Both the position numbers and the translations under genes were made by a program. Positions 26,867 to 36,532 of a DNA stretch of 64,000 nt are shown here, piece after piece (the stretch's first letter is position 1; every line of letters starts with the position of its first letter). Under the pieces are notes generated by a model, which did no database searches, was not told where the DNA came from, and saw nothing but the letters and a program-made list of their open reading frames with translations. This DNA comes from Streptomyces sp. NBC_01016 (GTDB lineage: Bacteria > Actinomycetota > Actinomycetes > Streptomycetales > Streptomycetaceae), in the NCBI RefSeq assembly GCF_026341035.1, contig NZ_JAPEOQ010000001.1, positions 3,782,001 through 3,846,000 of the forward strand, given 5' to 3'.

Positions 26867-26904
26867 CTCCCTGGAGACGTATCACCACCCCGACGAGGCC
26901 TGAC
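26837..26904. repeat. 31-bp duplication of the gntR1 3' end
   Basis: The last 28 bases of the CDS plus three bases after (26837-26867), including the TGA, recur at 26874-26904 with two differences, separated by six bases. The second copy is outside the gene and still reads ETYHHPDEA-stop. Confidence 0.88.
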
Positions 26905-27000
26905 AGCGGCGGCAGTTCGCCGTTCCCGGTGATCCGGCCCCAACCCACCTGCGTCTAGGCTGCTCGCGGGGACCGTGGGTCAGGGGGCCGGCGGCATGGG

Positions 27001-28776
27001 GTGAAGGCGTGGGGGCCAGTACCGGTGGACGGCGTGCACGAAGTGTTCCAGCCGCTGCGGGCGGACGATCCGGTGACGGTGGGCGGATACCGCCTGGCGG
27101 CCCGGCTCGGCGCGGGCGGCATGGGCCGGGTCTATCTGTCGCACACCAGGGGAGGCCGGCCGGTCGCCCTGAAGGTGGTGCGACCCGAACTGGCCGACGA
27201 TCCCGCGTTCCGGCGGCGGTTCGCCCGGGAGATCAAGGCGGCCCGGCGGGTACGGGGCGCCTACACCGCCGAGCTGATCGACGCCGACGCAGAGGCGGCA
27301 CCGCCCTGGCTGGCCACGCTCTACGTGCCCGGCCCGTCCCTCGCGGCGGCGGTGGCCCGACACGGACCGCTCCCGGTGCCCGCGGTGCTGTGGCTGATGG
27401 CCGCGGTGGCCGAGGCGTTGCAGGCCATCCACGGCGTGGGCATCGTGCACCGGGACCTCAAGCCGTCGAACGTCCTGCTCGCCGCGGACGGGCCGCGGGT
27501 CATCGACTTCGGCATCTCCGTCGCCGCCGACCTGACGTCGAGCACGGTCACCGGATCCGCCGTCGGCACGCCCCAGTTCATGGCGCCGGAGCAGGCCGTG
27601 GCGGGACAAGTGGGCCCGGCGACCGATGTGTTCGCGCTGGGGCAGACCGCGGCGTTCGCGGCTCTCGGCGCGCCGCTGTACGGGGAGGGCCAGTCGGTCG
27701 GCGTGCTCTACCGGATCGTGCACGAGAGACCCGATCTCTCCGTGCTGCCCGAGGAGTTGCGGCCGATCCTCGACCGCTGCCTCCAGGCACGGCCCGAGCA
27801 CCGGGCCACGCCGGAGGAGCTCGTCGCGTGGTGCCGGCGGAGCCTGGGCGGCGGCGCGAGCCCCGCGGTGTGGCGGGAGTTCGCCGGGTCGAACGCCCCG
27901 GTCCCGGCGCCGCCGCTGGCCACCGTGCCGGACCCGGCGGCCGACGCCGCCACTGTCCGGGCGGTTGACGCCGTCACCGTCCCGGCGACCGTGGCGGAGC
28001 CGGGCGCCCTTACGTTGCCGCACCCCGCGCAGGTGTTCGCCCCGCCGCCCGAGCGGCCCGTGACGCCACAAGAGCGGCGCGCCCGGCGGCGCAGGACCGC
28101 GCTCGTCACCGCCGCGGTGACCGCGGGCGTGGCCCTGGCGGCAGGCCTCGCATGGGTCGTCACCGACGGCATGGGTGGGACCCGGGACCGGGGCGCCGCC
28201 GGGGCGGGAGTGACCGCCTCGGGCACTGCGGACACGTCGGGTACATCGGGCGGGGAATCGGCCGAGGGGGCAGGCCGCCCGTCCGCGTCGGCCGCGGCGG
28301 AGTCCGCGCAGGGCGTCGGCGCCGATGAGCAGAAGGCGGCGGGGGACGGGACCGCGGGGCCTTCGGGGGACGCCGATGGGACGCCGCGGGCCGAGGCCTA
28401 CGCCCAACGTTGGCTGGACGAGAAGTACTCGCTCAGCACCCGGGACCCGGACGCGCGCAAGACCGGCGGCAAGGGCGACATCCGCTTCGTCTGCAAACAG
28501 GTCGGCTGCGCACTGGAGAGCGACACCAGCGTCTTCACACTCCTCTACGACAAGCCGGGCGCCGACCACGACACCTGCAGCCTCGCCGTCACCGGCCAGA
28601 AGAGCCACCGACTGCCGCTGGCCGCAGCCGCGGGCGGCAGCGAGATCTGCGTCAGGAACTCCGCCGGGGACATCGCTCTGCTCGTTGTGCAGACGAAGTC
28701 GACCGCCCTGTGGGACAAGCCGGGCATCAGCTTCCTCACCGCCGACATGACGCTGTGGCGGGCGCCGAAGGCGTGA
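27001..28776 (+). CDS. Membrane-anchored Ser/Thr protein kinase
   Basis: 591 aa with GTG as likely start (another in-frame GTG at 27034 is possible). Kinase domain about 28-285: glycine loop LGAGGMGRV, Lys58 (VALKVV), HRDLKPSN (Asp152), DFGIS (Asp169) and MAPEQ. A Pro/Ala-rich linker leads to one membrane helix at about 367-387. The outer part is a low-complexity Gly/Ser/Ala linker and a compact C-terminal domain of about 115 residues with four cysteines (FVCKQVGCALE, DTCSLAV, EICVRN), likely disulfide-bonded. No PASTA repeats. The extracellular sensor is not a domain I recognise. Confidence 0.9.
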   Translation: MKAWGPVPVDGVHEVFQPLRADDPVTVGGYRLAARLGAGGMGRVYLSHTRGGRPVALKVVRPELADDPAFRRRFAREIKAARRVRGAYTAELIDADAEAAPPWLATLYVPGPSLAAAVARHGPLPVPAVLWLMAAVAEALQAIHGVGIVHRDLKPSNVLLAADGPRVIDFGISVAADLTSSTVTGSAVGTPQFMAPEQAVAGQVGPATDVFALGQTAAFAALGAPLYGEGQSVGVLYRIVHERPDLSVLPEELRPILDRCLQARPEHRATPEELVAWCRRSLGGGASPAVWREFAGSNAPVPAPPLATVPDPAADAATVRAVDAVTVPATVAEPGALTLPHPAQVFAPPPERPVTPQERRARRRRTALVTAAVTAGVALAAGLAWVVTDGMGGTRDRGAAGAGVTASGTADTSGTSGGESAEGAGRPSASAAAESAQGVGADEQKAAGDGTAGPSGDADGTPRAEAYAQRWLDEKYSLSTRDPDARKTGGKGDIRFVCKQVGCALESDTSVFTLLYDKPGADHDTCSLAVTGQKSHRLPLAAAAGGSEICVRNSAGDIALLVVQTKSTALWDKPGISFLTADMTLWRAPKA

Positions 28777-28981
28777 CCGGGCGGCGAGAGCGTGACCGGG
28801 CGGCGAGAGCGTGACCGGGCGCCGAGGGTGTGATCGGACGCCGAGGGCGTGATCGGGCGCCGAGGGCGTGATCGGGCGCCGAGGGTGTGATCGGGCGCCG
28901 AGGGTGTGATCGGGCGCCGAGGGCGTGATCGGGCGCCGAGGGCGTGATCGGGCGCCGAGGGCATAACCGGGCGGCGCAGCG
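28773..28981. repeat. 19-bp minisatellite starting at the kinase stop codon
   Basis: About eleven head-to-tail units of 19 bp, consensus GTGATCGGGCGCCGAGGGC. The first unit begins at 28773 and contains the kinase TGA; the last (from 28963) is degenerate. The first two units differ most (GTGACCGGGCGGCGAGAGC). The last CDS bases (28755-28772) resemble a unit, so the array probably grew from the gene's 3' end. It fills most of the 355-bp gap before the ROK gene. Each unit has the self-complementary core GGCGCC. Confidence 0.92.
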
Positions 28982-28983
28982 GG

Positions 28984-29006
28984 CTTTGTCCTGCGGCCGG
29001 AGAAAG
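28984..29006. promoter_or_regulatory. Candidate ROK operator, copy 1
   Basis: CTTTGTCC-N7-GGAGAAAG is a near-palindrome about 125 bp upstream of the ROK regulator start. The same structure recurs at 36533-36555, with 18 of 23 positions identical, before the PQQ-type dehydrogenase gene. This suits an autoregulated ROK repressor. Confidence 0.6.
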
Positions 29007-29131
29007 TCAGGGGCAATTCCCGCGCAACTTCTTCCCGCGCCGGGTGGGCGCTGCTACGTTCCCCATCGAAAGACGAACGCGAGCGCACGGCACCACCACC
29101 CGAAGAGGCCCGAAGCGGCGGGGAGGGGCAC

Positions 29132-30322
29132 GTGAGACGCATGACGGCTCGACCCGCCAACGCGCACCAGGCGCGACTGCTGCGACTGCTGCGCGACGAA
29201 GGTCCCAACTCCCGCGCCCAGCTGGGCGATCAGGTGGAACTGTCGCGGTCGCGGCTCGCCGTGGAGGTGGACCGGCTCCTGGAGACCGGACTCGTGGTCG
29301 CCGACGGACTCGCCGCCTCGCGCGGCGGCCGCCGCTCCCACAACGTCCGGCTCGCCCCCTCGCTCCGCTTCCTCGGCGTGGACATCGGCGCGACCTCGGT
29401 CGACGTCGCCGTCACCAACGCCGAGCTGGAGATCCTCGGCCACATCGCCCAGCCCATGGACGTACGCGAGGGCCCGGTCGCGGTCTTCGAACAAGTCCTC
29501 GCCATGGCAGCCAAGTTGAAGGCGTCCGGGCTCGCCGAGGGCTTCGACGGCGCGGGCATCGGCGTGCCGGGTCCCGTGCGGTTCCCCGAGGGTGTCCCCG
29601 TCGCACCGCCGATCATGCCCGGCTGGGACGGCTTCCCGGTCCGCGAGGCGCTCAGCCAGGAACTGGGCTGCCCCGTCATGGTCGACAACGACGTGAACCT
29701 GATGGCGATGGGGGAGCAGCACGCGGGCGTCGCCCGGCAGGCCCGCGACTTCCTCTGCGTCAAGATCGGCACCGGCATCGGCTGCGGCATCGTCGTCGGC
29801 GGCGAGGTCCACCGAGGCACCACAGGGTCGGCCGGCGACATCGGGCACATCCGCGTCGAGCAGGACGGCCGGCAGTGCGCCTGCGGCAACAAGGGCTGCC
29901 TGGAAGCACACTTCAGCGGCGCCGCGCTCGCGCGTGACGCGGAGGCCGCCGCCCGAGAGGGGCGCTCCCCGGAGCTCGCCGCCCGTCTGGAGAGCGCGGG
30001 CCGGCTCGACGCCGCCGATGTCGCCGCGGCCGCCGCGGCCGGCGACGCCACCTGCCTCGACCTGATCCGTGAGGGCGGCAACCGCACCGGGCAGGTCATT
30101 GCGTCCCTCGTCAGCTTCTTCAACCCGGGGCTCGTCGTCATCGGCGGCGGTGTCACCGGACTCGGCCACACCTTGCTGGCCGCCCTGCGCACCCAGGTCT
30201 ACCGTCAGTCGCTCCCCCTGGCGACCGGCAACCTCCCCATCGTTCTAGGGGAGTTGGGGCCCACCGCCGGAGTGACCGGCGGCGCCCGACTGATCAGCGA
30301 TCACCTGTTCTCACCCGCGTAA
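29132..30322 (+). CDS. ROK-family transcriptional regulator
   Basis: 396 aa from GTG after GGGAGGGG. An N-terminal winged HTH (about 10-65; AHQARLLRLLRDEGPNSRAQL) precedes a ROK sugar-kinase-fold domain with the DIGATSVDVAV phosphate loop and the CACGNKGCLE zinc motif. Members of this NagC/XylR-type group repress sugar uptake genes until a sugar binds. It precedes a sugar ABC importer on the same strand and shares a candidate operator with the downstream dehydrogenase promoter, so it is the likely local controller. Confidence 0.92.
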   Translation: MRRMTARPANAHQARLLRLLRDEGPNSRAQLGDQVELSRSRLAVEVDRLLETGLVVADGLAASRGGRRSHNVRLAPSLRFLGVDIGATSVDVAVTNAELEILGHIAQPMDVREGPVAVFEQVLAMAAKLKASGLAEGFDGAGIGVPGPVRFPEGVPVAPPIMPGWDGFPVREALSQELGCPVMVDNDVNLMAMGEQHAGVARQARDFLCVKIGTGIGCGIVVGGEVHRGTTGSAGDIGHIRVEQDGRQCACGNKGCLEAHFSGAALARDAEAAAREGRSPELAARLESAGRLDAADVAAAAAAGDATCLDLIREGGNRTGQVIASLVSFFNPGLVVIGGGVTGLGHTLLAALRTQVYRQSLPLATGNLPIVLGELGPTAGVTGGARLISDHLFSPA

Positions 30323-30347
30323 GCCCAGCTCTTCCACGCTGCTCCAC

Positions 30348-30399
30348 GCACACCCTGTTCCTTGCACACCCTGTTCACCTTGTTCCACGCACACCCTGT
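30348..30399. repeat. Three direct repeats before the sugar ABC operon
   Basis: GCACACCCTGT occurs at 30348-30358, 30364-30374 and 30389-30399, upstream of the ABC ATPase start at 30469. Spacings of 16 and 25 bp. Possible activator or repressor binding sites; the protein is unknown. Confidence 0.55.
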
Positions 30400-30468
30400 A
30401 CGGCGCTCAGCCCCGCCCTGCCCTTTTTGCCCTGAAACCGGTCCGCACCCGCCCCGAGGGGAACCGTC

Positions 30469-31992
30469 ATGGGACCCGATACGGCCTCCGCACCACCGCT
30501 GCTCACCATGTCCGGCATCACCAAGTCGTTCCCCGGCGTGCGCGCCCTGGACGGCGTCGACCTGGAGGTCCAGGCCGGGGAGGTGCACTGTCTGCTCGGC
30601 CAGAACGGCGCCGGGAAATCGACGCTGATCAAGGTCCTCGCCGGGGCGCACCAGCCCGACGACGGCGTCATCACCTGGCACGGCGACCAGGTCGCGCTGC
30701 GCTCGCCGATCGCCGCGATGCGCCTCGGCATCGCCACCATCTACCAGGAACTCGACCTGGTGGAGGCCCTGTCCGTGGCCGAGAACGTGTTCCTCGGGCA
30801 CGAGCCGACCGCCGGCGGATTCGTCGTGCGCGGACGCGCGGCCCGCACCGAGACGGCCGCGCTGCTCCGGCGGCTCGGCCACCCGGAGATCGACCCCGAA
30901 CGCCTCGTCGGCGACCTGTCCGCCGCCCACCAGCAGATCGTCTCCATGGCCCGCGCGCTCTCCCACGACGTACGGCTCATGGTCATGGACGAGCCGTCCG
31001 CGGCGCTCGACCCCGACGAGGTCGAGAACCTCTTCAGGATCGTCGGCGACCTGACCGCCGAGGGCGTCGCCGTCGTCTACATCTCCCACCGCCTGGAGGA
31101 GATCCGCCGCATCGGCGACCGCGTCACCGTCCTCAAGGACGGCCGCGCCGTGGCCGTGGGACTGCCCGCCGAGCAGACCCCGACCCGCGACATCATCTCC
31201 CTGATGACGGGCCGCAACGTCGAGTACGTTTTCCCGGACCGGCCCAACAGCGGGCCGCACACGGACCCCGTCCTGAAGGTCCAAGGCCTCACCCGTGACG
31301 GGGAGTTCGCGCCGTTCGACCTCGACATCCGCCCCGGCGAGATCGTCGGCCTCGCCGGACTCGTGGGCTCCGGGCGCTCCGAGATCCTGGAGACGATCTA
31401 CGGAGCCCGTAAACCGACGGCCGGTCAGATCCAGGTCGGCGGAAGGGCGTTGCGTACCGGAAGTGTCCGCGCCGCCGTCCGGGCCGGACTCGGGCTCGCC
31501 CCTGAGGAACGCAAGGCGCAGGCCCTGCTGATGCTCGAATCGGTCACCCGCAACGTGTCCGTCTCCTCCATGTCCCGCTTCTCGTACGGGGGTTGGATGG
31601 ACCGGGGTCGGGAGCGCGAGGCCGCCCGCGGCGCCACCCGCGAACTGTCCCTGAGCCCCGCGGACCCATCCGTACTGGTGCGCACACTCTCCGGTGGCAA
31701 CCAGCAGAAGGCCGTGCTCGCCCGCTGGCTGCTGCGCGGCTGCCGGGTGCTGCTGCTCGACGAGCCGACCCGCGGCGTCGACGTCGGCGCCCGCGCCGAG
31801 CTGTACGCCGTGATCCGCCGCCTCGCCGACGAGGGGCTCGCCGTGCTCCTCGTCTCCAGCGAGGTCCCCGAGGTGCTCGGTCTCGCCGACCGGGTCCTGG
31901 TCCTCAGGGAGGGCCGGGTGATCCACGAGTCCCCGGCCACCGACCTGGACGAACACGCGGTCCTCGACCTGGTCATCGAGGGCGCGCGATGA
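30469..31992 (+). CDS. Sugar ABC transporter ATPase (RbsA/MglA type)
   Basis: 507 aa with two tandem ATPase domains. The first has intact Walker A (GQNGAGKST) and Walker B (LMVMDEPSAALD), with a divergent signature (LSAAHQQ). The second has the degenerate P-loop GLVGSGRSE usual in this family, plus LSGGNQQKAVLARWLL and LLLDEPTRGVDVGA. It energises uptake of a monosaccharide or polyol such as ribose, xylose or inositol. The permease gene overlaps its stop by ATGA. Confidence 0.95.
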   Translation: MGPDTASAPPLLTMSGITKSFPGVRALDGVDLEVQAGEVHCLLGQNGAGKSTLIKVLAGAHQPDDGVITWHGDQVALRSPIAAMRLGIATIYQELDLVEALSVAENVFLGHEPTAGGFVVRGRAARTETAALLRRLGHPEIDPERLVGDLSAAHQQIVSMARALSHDVRLMVMDEPSAALDPDEVENLFRIVGDLTAEGVAVVYISHRLEEIRRIGDRVTVLKDGRAVAVGLPAEQTPTRDIISLMTGRNVEYVFPDRPNSGPHTDPVLKVQGLTRDGEFAPFDLDIRPGEIVGLAGLVGSGRSEILETIYGARKPTAGQIQVGGRALRTGSVRAAVRAGLGLAPEERKAQALLMLESVTRNVSVSSMSRFSYGGWMDRGREREAARGATRELSLSPADPSVLVRTLSGGNQQKAVLARWLLRGCRVLLLDEPTRGVDVGARAELYAVIRRLADEGLAVLLVSSEVPEVLGLADRVLVLREGRVIHESPATDLDEHAVLDLVIEGAR

Positions 31993-33068
31993 GCCCCACC
32001 GGGCCCACGCCGCCCACCCAGCCCGCACTGCCGGCACTGTCGAAGGGAGAGGGCGCCGTGTCACAGCCCGCATCCACCACAAGTCCAGCGGCCCCCAAGT
32101 CGGACCCCGCCGCGAAACACCCCCGCGTCCTGCGTCTGGACGTCCGTACGCTCTCGCTCCTCGGCGTCCTCGCCGCCCTGGTCGTGATCGGCGGCATCAC
32201 CCAGCCGGACTCCTTCCTGGACACGGACAACCTCCAACTCGTCCTCACCCAGGCCTCCGTCATCGGTGTCGTCACCGTCGGCATGACCTTTGTGATCATC
32301 TCCGGCGGGATCGACCTCTCCGTCGGCGCGATCGTCGCCCTCGCCGGTGTCTGGTCCACCACCGTGGCCACCCAGGAGTACGGCTTCGCCGGCGTCCTGT
32401 TCACGGCGATCCTCGTCGGCGTCGGCTGCGGCCTCGTCAACGGGGTGCTGATCGCGTACGGCGGCATGGTCCCGTTCATCGCCACGCTCGCGATGCTCGC
32501 CTCGGGCCGTGGCCTCGCCCTCCAGATCACCGACGGCAAGACCCAAATGGTCACCGTGCCAGGGGTGTTGAAGCTCGGCGAGCGCGACTCGTACGTCCTC
32601 GGGATCCCGCCGCTCGTGATGGTGTTCGTCGCGGTCACCGTGATCGGCTGGCTGGTCCTCAACCGGACCACCTTCGGCCGCCGCACCGTCGCCGTCGGCG
32701 GCAACGCGGAGGCCGCCCGCCTCGCCGGTATCGACGTGCGCCGCCAGCGCCTCTATCTGTATCTGCTCTCCGGCCTGTGCTGCGGCATCGCGGCCTTCCT
32801 GCTGATCGTGCTCTCCGGCTCCGGCCAGAACACCAACGGCAACCTCTACGAACTCGACGCCATCGCCGCCGCCATCATCGGCGGCACCCTGCTCACCGGC
32901 GGCCGAGGCACCATCGTCGGCTCCGTCCTCGGCGTCCTGATCTTCACCACGATCCAGAACATCTTCGCGCTGAACAACCTGCAGAGCGACGTCCAGCAGA
33001 TCGCCAAGGGCGCCATCATCGTCGTGGCGGTCCTGGTGCAGCGGCGCACGGCCAGCACTTCCCATTGA
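31989..33068 (+). CDS. Sugar ABC transporter permease (RbsC type)
   Basis: 359 aa. The ATG at 31989 overlaps the ATPase stop. A Pro/Ser/Ala-rich cytoplasmic N-terminus of about 50 residues is followed by eight to ten membrane segments. VGMTFVIISGGIDLSVGA is the RbsC/XylH-family signature, and GIDVRRQRLYLYLLSG the coupling-helix region. It partners the RbsA-type ATPase and the lipoprotein encoded next. Confidence 0.94.
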   Translation: MSPTGPTPPTQPALPALSKGEGAVSQPASTTSPAAPKSDPAAKHPRVLRLDVRTLSLLGVLAALVVIGGITQPDSFLDTDNLQLVLTQASVIGVVTVGMTFVIISGGIDLSVGAIVALAGVWSTTVATQEYGFAGVLFTAILVGVGCGLVNGVLIAYGGMVPFIATLAMLASGRGLALQITDGKTQMVTVPGVLKLGERDSYVLGIPPLVMVFVAVTVIGWLVLNRTTFGRRTVAVGGNAEAARLAGIDVRRQRLYLYLLSGLCCGIAAFLLIVLSGSGQNTNGNLYELDAIAAAIIGGTLLTGGRGTIVGSVLGVLIFTTIQNIFALNNLQSDVQQIAKGAIIVVAVLVQRRTASTSH

Positions 33069-33088
33069 AACGCGGAAAGGGACACGCC

Positions 33089-34138
33089 ATGCCAGAGACA
33101 ACGAGCCGCCGGGGACTGATCTTCGGCGCGGCCGCGGCCGTCACCGCGGGCGGACTGCTCACCGCCTGCACCAGCAACGAGCCAAGTGACAAGAGCGACG
33201 ACAAGAAGACCGACGACCAGCCGGTCGCCGACGACAAGAAGGGCAAGCAGGTCACCATCGGCTTCGCGGGGCCGCAGGCCGACCACGGCTGGCTCAACGC
33301 CATCAACGACAACGCCAAGGAACGCGCCAAGAAGTACGCGGACGTCACCCTGGAGACCACCGAGGGCTCCAATGACACGGCCGCGCAGATCGGCCAGGTC
33401 GAGACCCTCATCAACAAGAAGGTCGACGTCCTCGTCGTGCTGCCCGCCGACGGCAAGGCGCTGACCCAGGTGGGCCTGAAGGCGATGCGCGCCGGCATCC
33501 CCGTCGTGAACCTGGACCGCATCTTCAACACCCCGCAGGCGTACCGGTGTTGGATCGGCGGCGACAACTACGGCATGGGCCTGAGCGCCGGTCACTACAT
33601 CGGCGAGCAGCTCAAGGACAAGAAGAACGCGAAGGTCGTCGAGCTCGCCGGGCTCGACAACCTCGAACTCACCAAACAGCGCACCGAGGGCTTCGACGCC
33701 GCCCTGAAGAACTACCCCAACATCAAGAAGGTGGCCCGGCAGGCCGCCGAGTTCACGGTCGAGTCGGGGCAGGCCAAGATGGCCCAACTCCTGCAGGCGC
33801 AGAAGAACTTCGACGCCCTGTGGAACCACGACGACGACCAGGGTGTCGGCGCCCTGCGCGCCATCAAGCAGGCAGGGCGCGACGACTTCCTGATGGTCGG
33901 CGGCGCGGGTGCGCTCTCCGCGTTCGAGGAGATCAAGCAGGACCGGGGCGTGCTGAAGGCCACCGTCCTGTACCCGCCGACCATGGCCGCCTCCGCGATC
34001 GACCTGGCCCGCGCGCTCGGCCAGGGCAAGGGCATCAGTGGCATGGCCGAGTTCGAGATTCCCGCCCACCTGACCCTGTACTCGGCCGTCGTCGACAAGA
34101 AGAACGTCGACCAGTACATGCCCACCGGCTTCAAGTGA
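33089..34138 (+). CDS. Sugar-binding lipoprotein (RbsB type)
   Basis: 349 aa. A Tat-like RR pair in TSRRGLIFG and the lipobox LLTAC (Cys27) indicate a lipoprotein; a Lys/Asp-rich linker follows. VTIGFAGPQADHGWLNAIND and NLDRIF, with DALWNHDDDQGVGALRAIKQ, match pentose/hexose-binding proteins. It sets the specificity of the importer, but the ligand cannot be read off. AAAGGGA precedes the ATG. Confidence 0.93.
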   Translation: MPETTSRRGLIFGAAAAVTAGGLLTACTSNEPSDKSDDKKTDDQPVADDKKGKQVTIGFAGPQADHGWLNAINDNAKERAKKYADVTLETTEGSNDTAAQIGQVETLINKKVDVLVVLPADGKALTQVGLKAMRAGIPVVNLDRIFNTPQAYRCWIGGDNYGMGLSAGHYIGEQLKDKKNAKVVELAGLDNLELTKQRTEGFDAALKNYPNIKKVARQAAEFTVESGQAKMAQLLQAQKNFDALWNHDDDQGVGALRAIKQAGRDDFLMVGGAGALSAFEEIKQDRGVLKATVLYPPTMAASAIDLARALGQGKGISGMAEFEIPAHLTLYSAVVDKKNVDQYMPTGFK

Positions 34139-34196
34139 GCCCCGCCCGTACGACCGGAGTGGCAGGGAACACCGCGCGGACGAGGAGGACTTCTGC

Positions 34197-35438
34197 ATGG
34201 CAAGCACGGGCAGCACGGGCGGCACGGACGCGAACGGGGAGCCGGGCGACGGGAACGACGGACGGCCCGTCCTGGGTGTCGGCATGGTCGGGTACGCCTT
34301 CATGGGCGCCGCCCACTCACAGGGCTGGCGCACCGTGGGCCACGTCTTCGACCTGCCGCTCACGCCCCGACTCGCCGCGATCTGCGGCCGCGACGCCTCG
34401 GGGGTGCGCGCCGCGGCCGCCCGGCTCGGCTGGGCCGCCGCCGAGACCGACTGGCGGGCGCTGATCGCCCGGGACGACGTCGACCTGGTCGACATCTGCA
34501 CCCCCGGCGACAGCCACGCCGAGATCGCCGTCGCCGCCCTGGAGGCCGGCAAGCACGTGCTGTGCGAGAAGCCGCTCGCCAACTCGGTTGAGGAGGCGGA
34601 GGTGATGGCGGAAGCCGCCGAACGGGCCGCCACCAACGGCCAGTTGGCGATGGTCGGCTTCAATTATCGACGCGTCCCGGCCATCGCGCTCGCCCGCCGC
34701 ATGGTCGCCGACGGGCGCATCGGCACCCTGCGCCACGTCCGCGCCCACTACCTCCAGGACTGGCTCGCCGACCCGGCGTTCCCGCTCACCTGGCGGCTGC
34801 AGAAACCGCACGCGGGCTCCGGCGCGCTCGGCGACCTCGGAGCGCACGCCGTGGACCTCGCCCAGTACCTCGCGGGCGAGCTCGTGACCGGCGTCTCCGC
34901 GCTCACCGAGACCTTCGTCCGCGAACGCCCGCTCCTGGACGGGGCGTCCTCCGGCCTCTCCGGGGCCGGGGGCGGCGACGCCGGCACCGGGCCCGTCACC
35001 GTCGACGACGCGGCCCTGTTCACCGGCCGGTTCGCTTCCGGCGCCCTCGCCTCCTTCGAGGCCACCCGGTTCGCGACCGGCCGCAAGAACGCGCTGACCA
35101 TCGAACTCAACGGCTCCCACGGCTCGTTGGCCTTCGACCTGGAACGCCTCAACGAACTGTCCTTCCACGACCACACCGAACCCGCCGAACGCGCCGGCTT
35201 CCGGCGGATCCTCGCCACCGAGCCGGGACACCCCTACCTGGAGGCCTGGTGGCCGCCGGGACACGGCCTCGGCTACGAGCACACGTTCACCCACCAGGCC
35301 CGCGATCTCGTCACCGCCATCGCCGAAGGGGCCCAGCCCCGGCCGTCGTTCGCCGACGGGCTCCAGGTGCAGCGCGTCCTCGCCGCGGTCGAGGAGAGCG
35401 CGGCCAAGAACTCCGTCTACACCCCGATCCCGGCCTGA
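34197..35438 (+). CDS. Gfo/Idh/MocA-family dehydrogenase
   Basis: 413 aa NAD(P)-dependent oxidoreductase acting on sugars or polyols. The N-terminal Rossmann fold has [16 protein letters not shown] and the characteristic [26 protein letters not shown] carries the catalytic Asp/His of the family. It lies between the importer and a sugar isomerase in the same operon, consistent with oxidation of the imported sugar, for example to a 3-keto sugar. The first 22 residues are low complexity, and a later start is possible. Confidence 0.92.
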   Translation: MASTGSTGGTDANGEPGDGNDGRPVLGVGMVGYAFMGAAHSQGWRTVGHVFDLPLTPRLAAICGRDASGVRAAAARLGWAAAETDWRALIARDDVDLVDICTPGDSHAEIAVAALEAGKHVLCEKPLANSVEEAEVMAEAAERAATNGQLAMVGFNYRRVPAIALARRMVADGRIGTLRHVRAHYLQDWLADPAFPLTWRLQKPHAGSGALGDLGAHAVDLAQYLAGELVTGVSALTETFVRERPLLDGASSGLSGAGGGDAGTGPVTVDDAALFTGRFASGALASFEATRFATGRKNALTIELNGSHGSLAFDLERLNELSFHDHTEPAERAGFRRILATEPGHPYLEAWWPPGHGLGYEHTFTHQARDLVTAIAEGAQPRPSFADGLQVQRVLAAVEESAAKNSVYTPIPA

Positions 35439-35466
35439 GAGCCCCCGACCCGAGAGGAGCACATCC

Positions 35467-36465
35467 ATGCCCCGCCCGTTCACCCTCTTCACCGGTCAGT
35501 GGGCCGACCTGCCGCTCGAAGACGTGTGCCGCATCGCCCGCGACGCCGGCTACGACGGACTCGAACTCGCCTGCTGGGGCGACCACTTCGAGGTCGACAA
35601 GGCCCTCGATGACCCCGATTACGTCAAGGGACGCCACGCCCTGCTCGACAAGTACGGCCTCAAGTGCTGGGCCATCTCCAACCACCTGGTCGGCCAGGCC
35701 GTCTGCGACGCCATCATCGACGAGCGCCACGAGGCGATCCTGCCCGCCCGCATCTGGGGGCACGGCGAGGCCGAGGGCGTCCGCCAGCGGGCCGCCGCCG
35801 AGATCAAGGACACCGCCCGCGCGGCCGCAGCCTTCGGCGTCGACACCGTCATCGGCTTCACCGGATCGGCGATCTGGCATCTCGTCGCCATGTTCCCGCC
35901 CGCGCCCGAGTCGATGATCGAGCGCGGCTACGAGGACTTCGCCGAACGCTGGAACCCCATCCTCGACGTGTTCGACGCCGAGGGCGTCCGCTTCGCCCAC
36001 GAGGTCCACCCGAGCGAGATCGCGTACGACTACTGGACAACGCACCGCGCCCTGGAGGCAGTCGACCACCGCCGGGCCTTCGGCCTGAACTTCGACCCCT
36101 CCCACTTCGTGTGGCAGGACCTCGACCCGGTCGGCTTCCTCTACGACTTCCGCGACCGCATTCTCCACGTCGACTGCAAGGAGGCCCGCAAGCGCCTCGA
36201 CGGCCGCAACGGCCGCCTCGGCTCCCACCTCCCGTGGGGAGACCCCCGCCGCGGCTGGGACTTCGTGTCCGCCGGGCACGGGGACGTCCCCTGGGAGGAC
36301 GTGTTCCGCATGCTGCGCTCCATCGACTACTCCGGGCCGATCTCGGTGGAGTGGGAGGACGCGGGCATGGACCGCCTCCAGGGCGCCCCCGAGGCGCTGA
36401 CCCGCCTGAAGGCGTTCGACTACGAGCCGCCCACGGCGTCCTTCGACGCCGCGTTCAACAGCTGA
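35467..36465 (+). CDS. Sugar phosphate isomerase/epimerase (TIM barrel)
   Basis: 332 aa xylose-isomerase-like TIM barrel with GAGAGGAG before the ATG. Metal-ligand positions are suggested by [25 protein letters not shown] and ISVEWEDAG, the usual four-site pattern. It likely isomerises or epimerises the sugar or keto-sugar made by the adjacent dehydrogenase. It is the last gene of the run beginning at 30469. Confidence 0.9.
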   Translation: MPRPFTLFTGQWADLPLEDVCRIARDAGYDGLELACWGDHFEVDKALDDPDYVKGRHALLDKYGLKCWAISNHLVGQAVCDAIIDERHEAILPARIWGHGEAEGVRQRAAAEIKDTARAAAAFGVDTVIGFTGSAIWHLVAMFPPAPESMIERGYEDFAERWNPILDVFDAEGVRFAHEVHPSEIAYDYWTTHRALEAVDHRRAFGLNFDPSHFVWQDLDPVGFLYDFRDRILHVDCKEARKRLDGRNGRLGSHLPWGDPRRGWDFVSAGHGDVPWEDVFRMLRSIDYSGPISVEWEDAGMDRLQGAPEALTRLKAFDYEPPTASFDAAFNS

Positions 36466-36532
36466 GGCGGAGGCCGCGGCCGCGCGACCCGGTCCGATGG
36501 TCGCGCGGCCGGTCCGGCACGCCCGAAACCGG

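Noticed and set aside
28773..28981. CRISPR array
   Set aside because: Units are 19 bp with no spacers between them and no cas genes nearby; this is a head-to-tail minisatellite.
26980..29208. A 742-aa minus-strand protein with repeats of ARSHPRRPITPSAPDH type
   Set aside because: It is antisense to the kinase; the repeats only reflect the 19-bp minisatellite.
30323..30468. Riboswitch before the ABC operon
   Set aside because: Only short direct repeats are visible, with no recognised aptamer fold.
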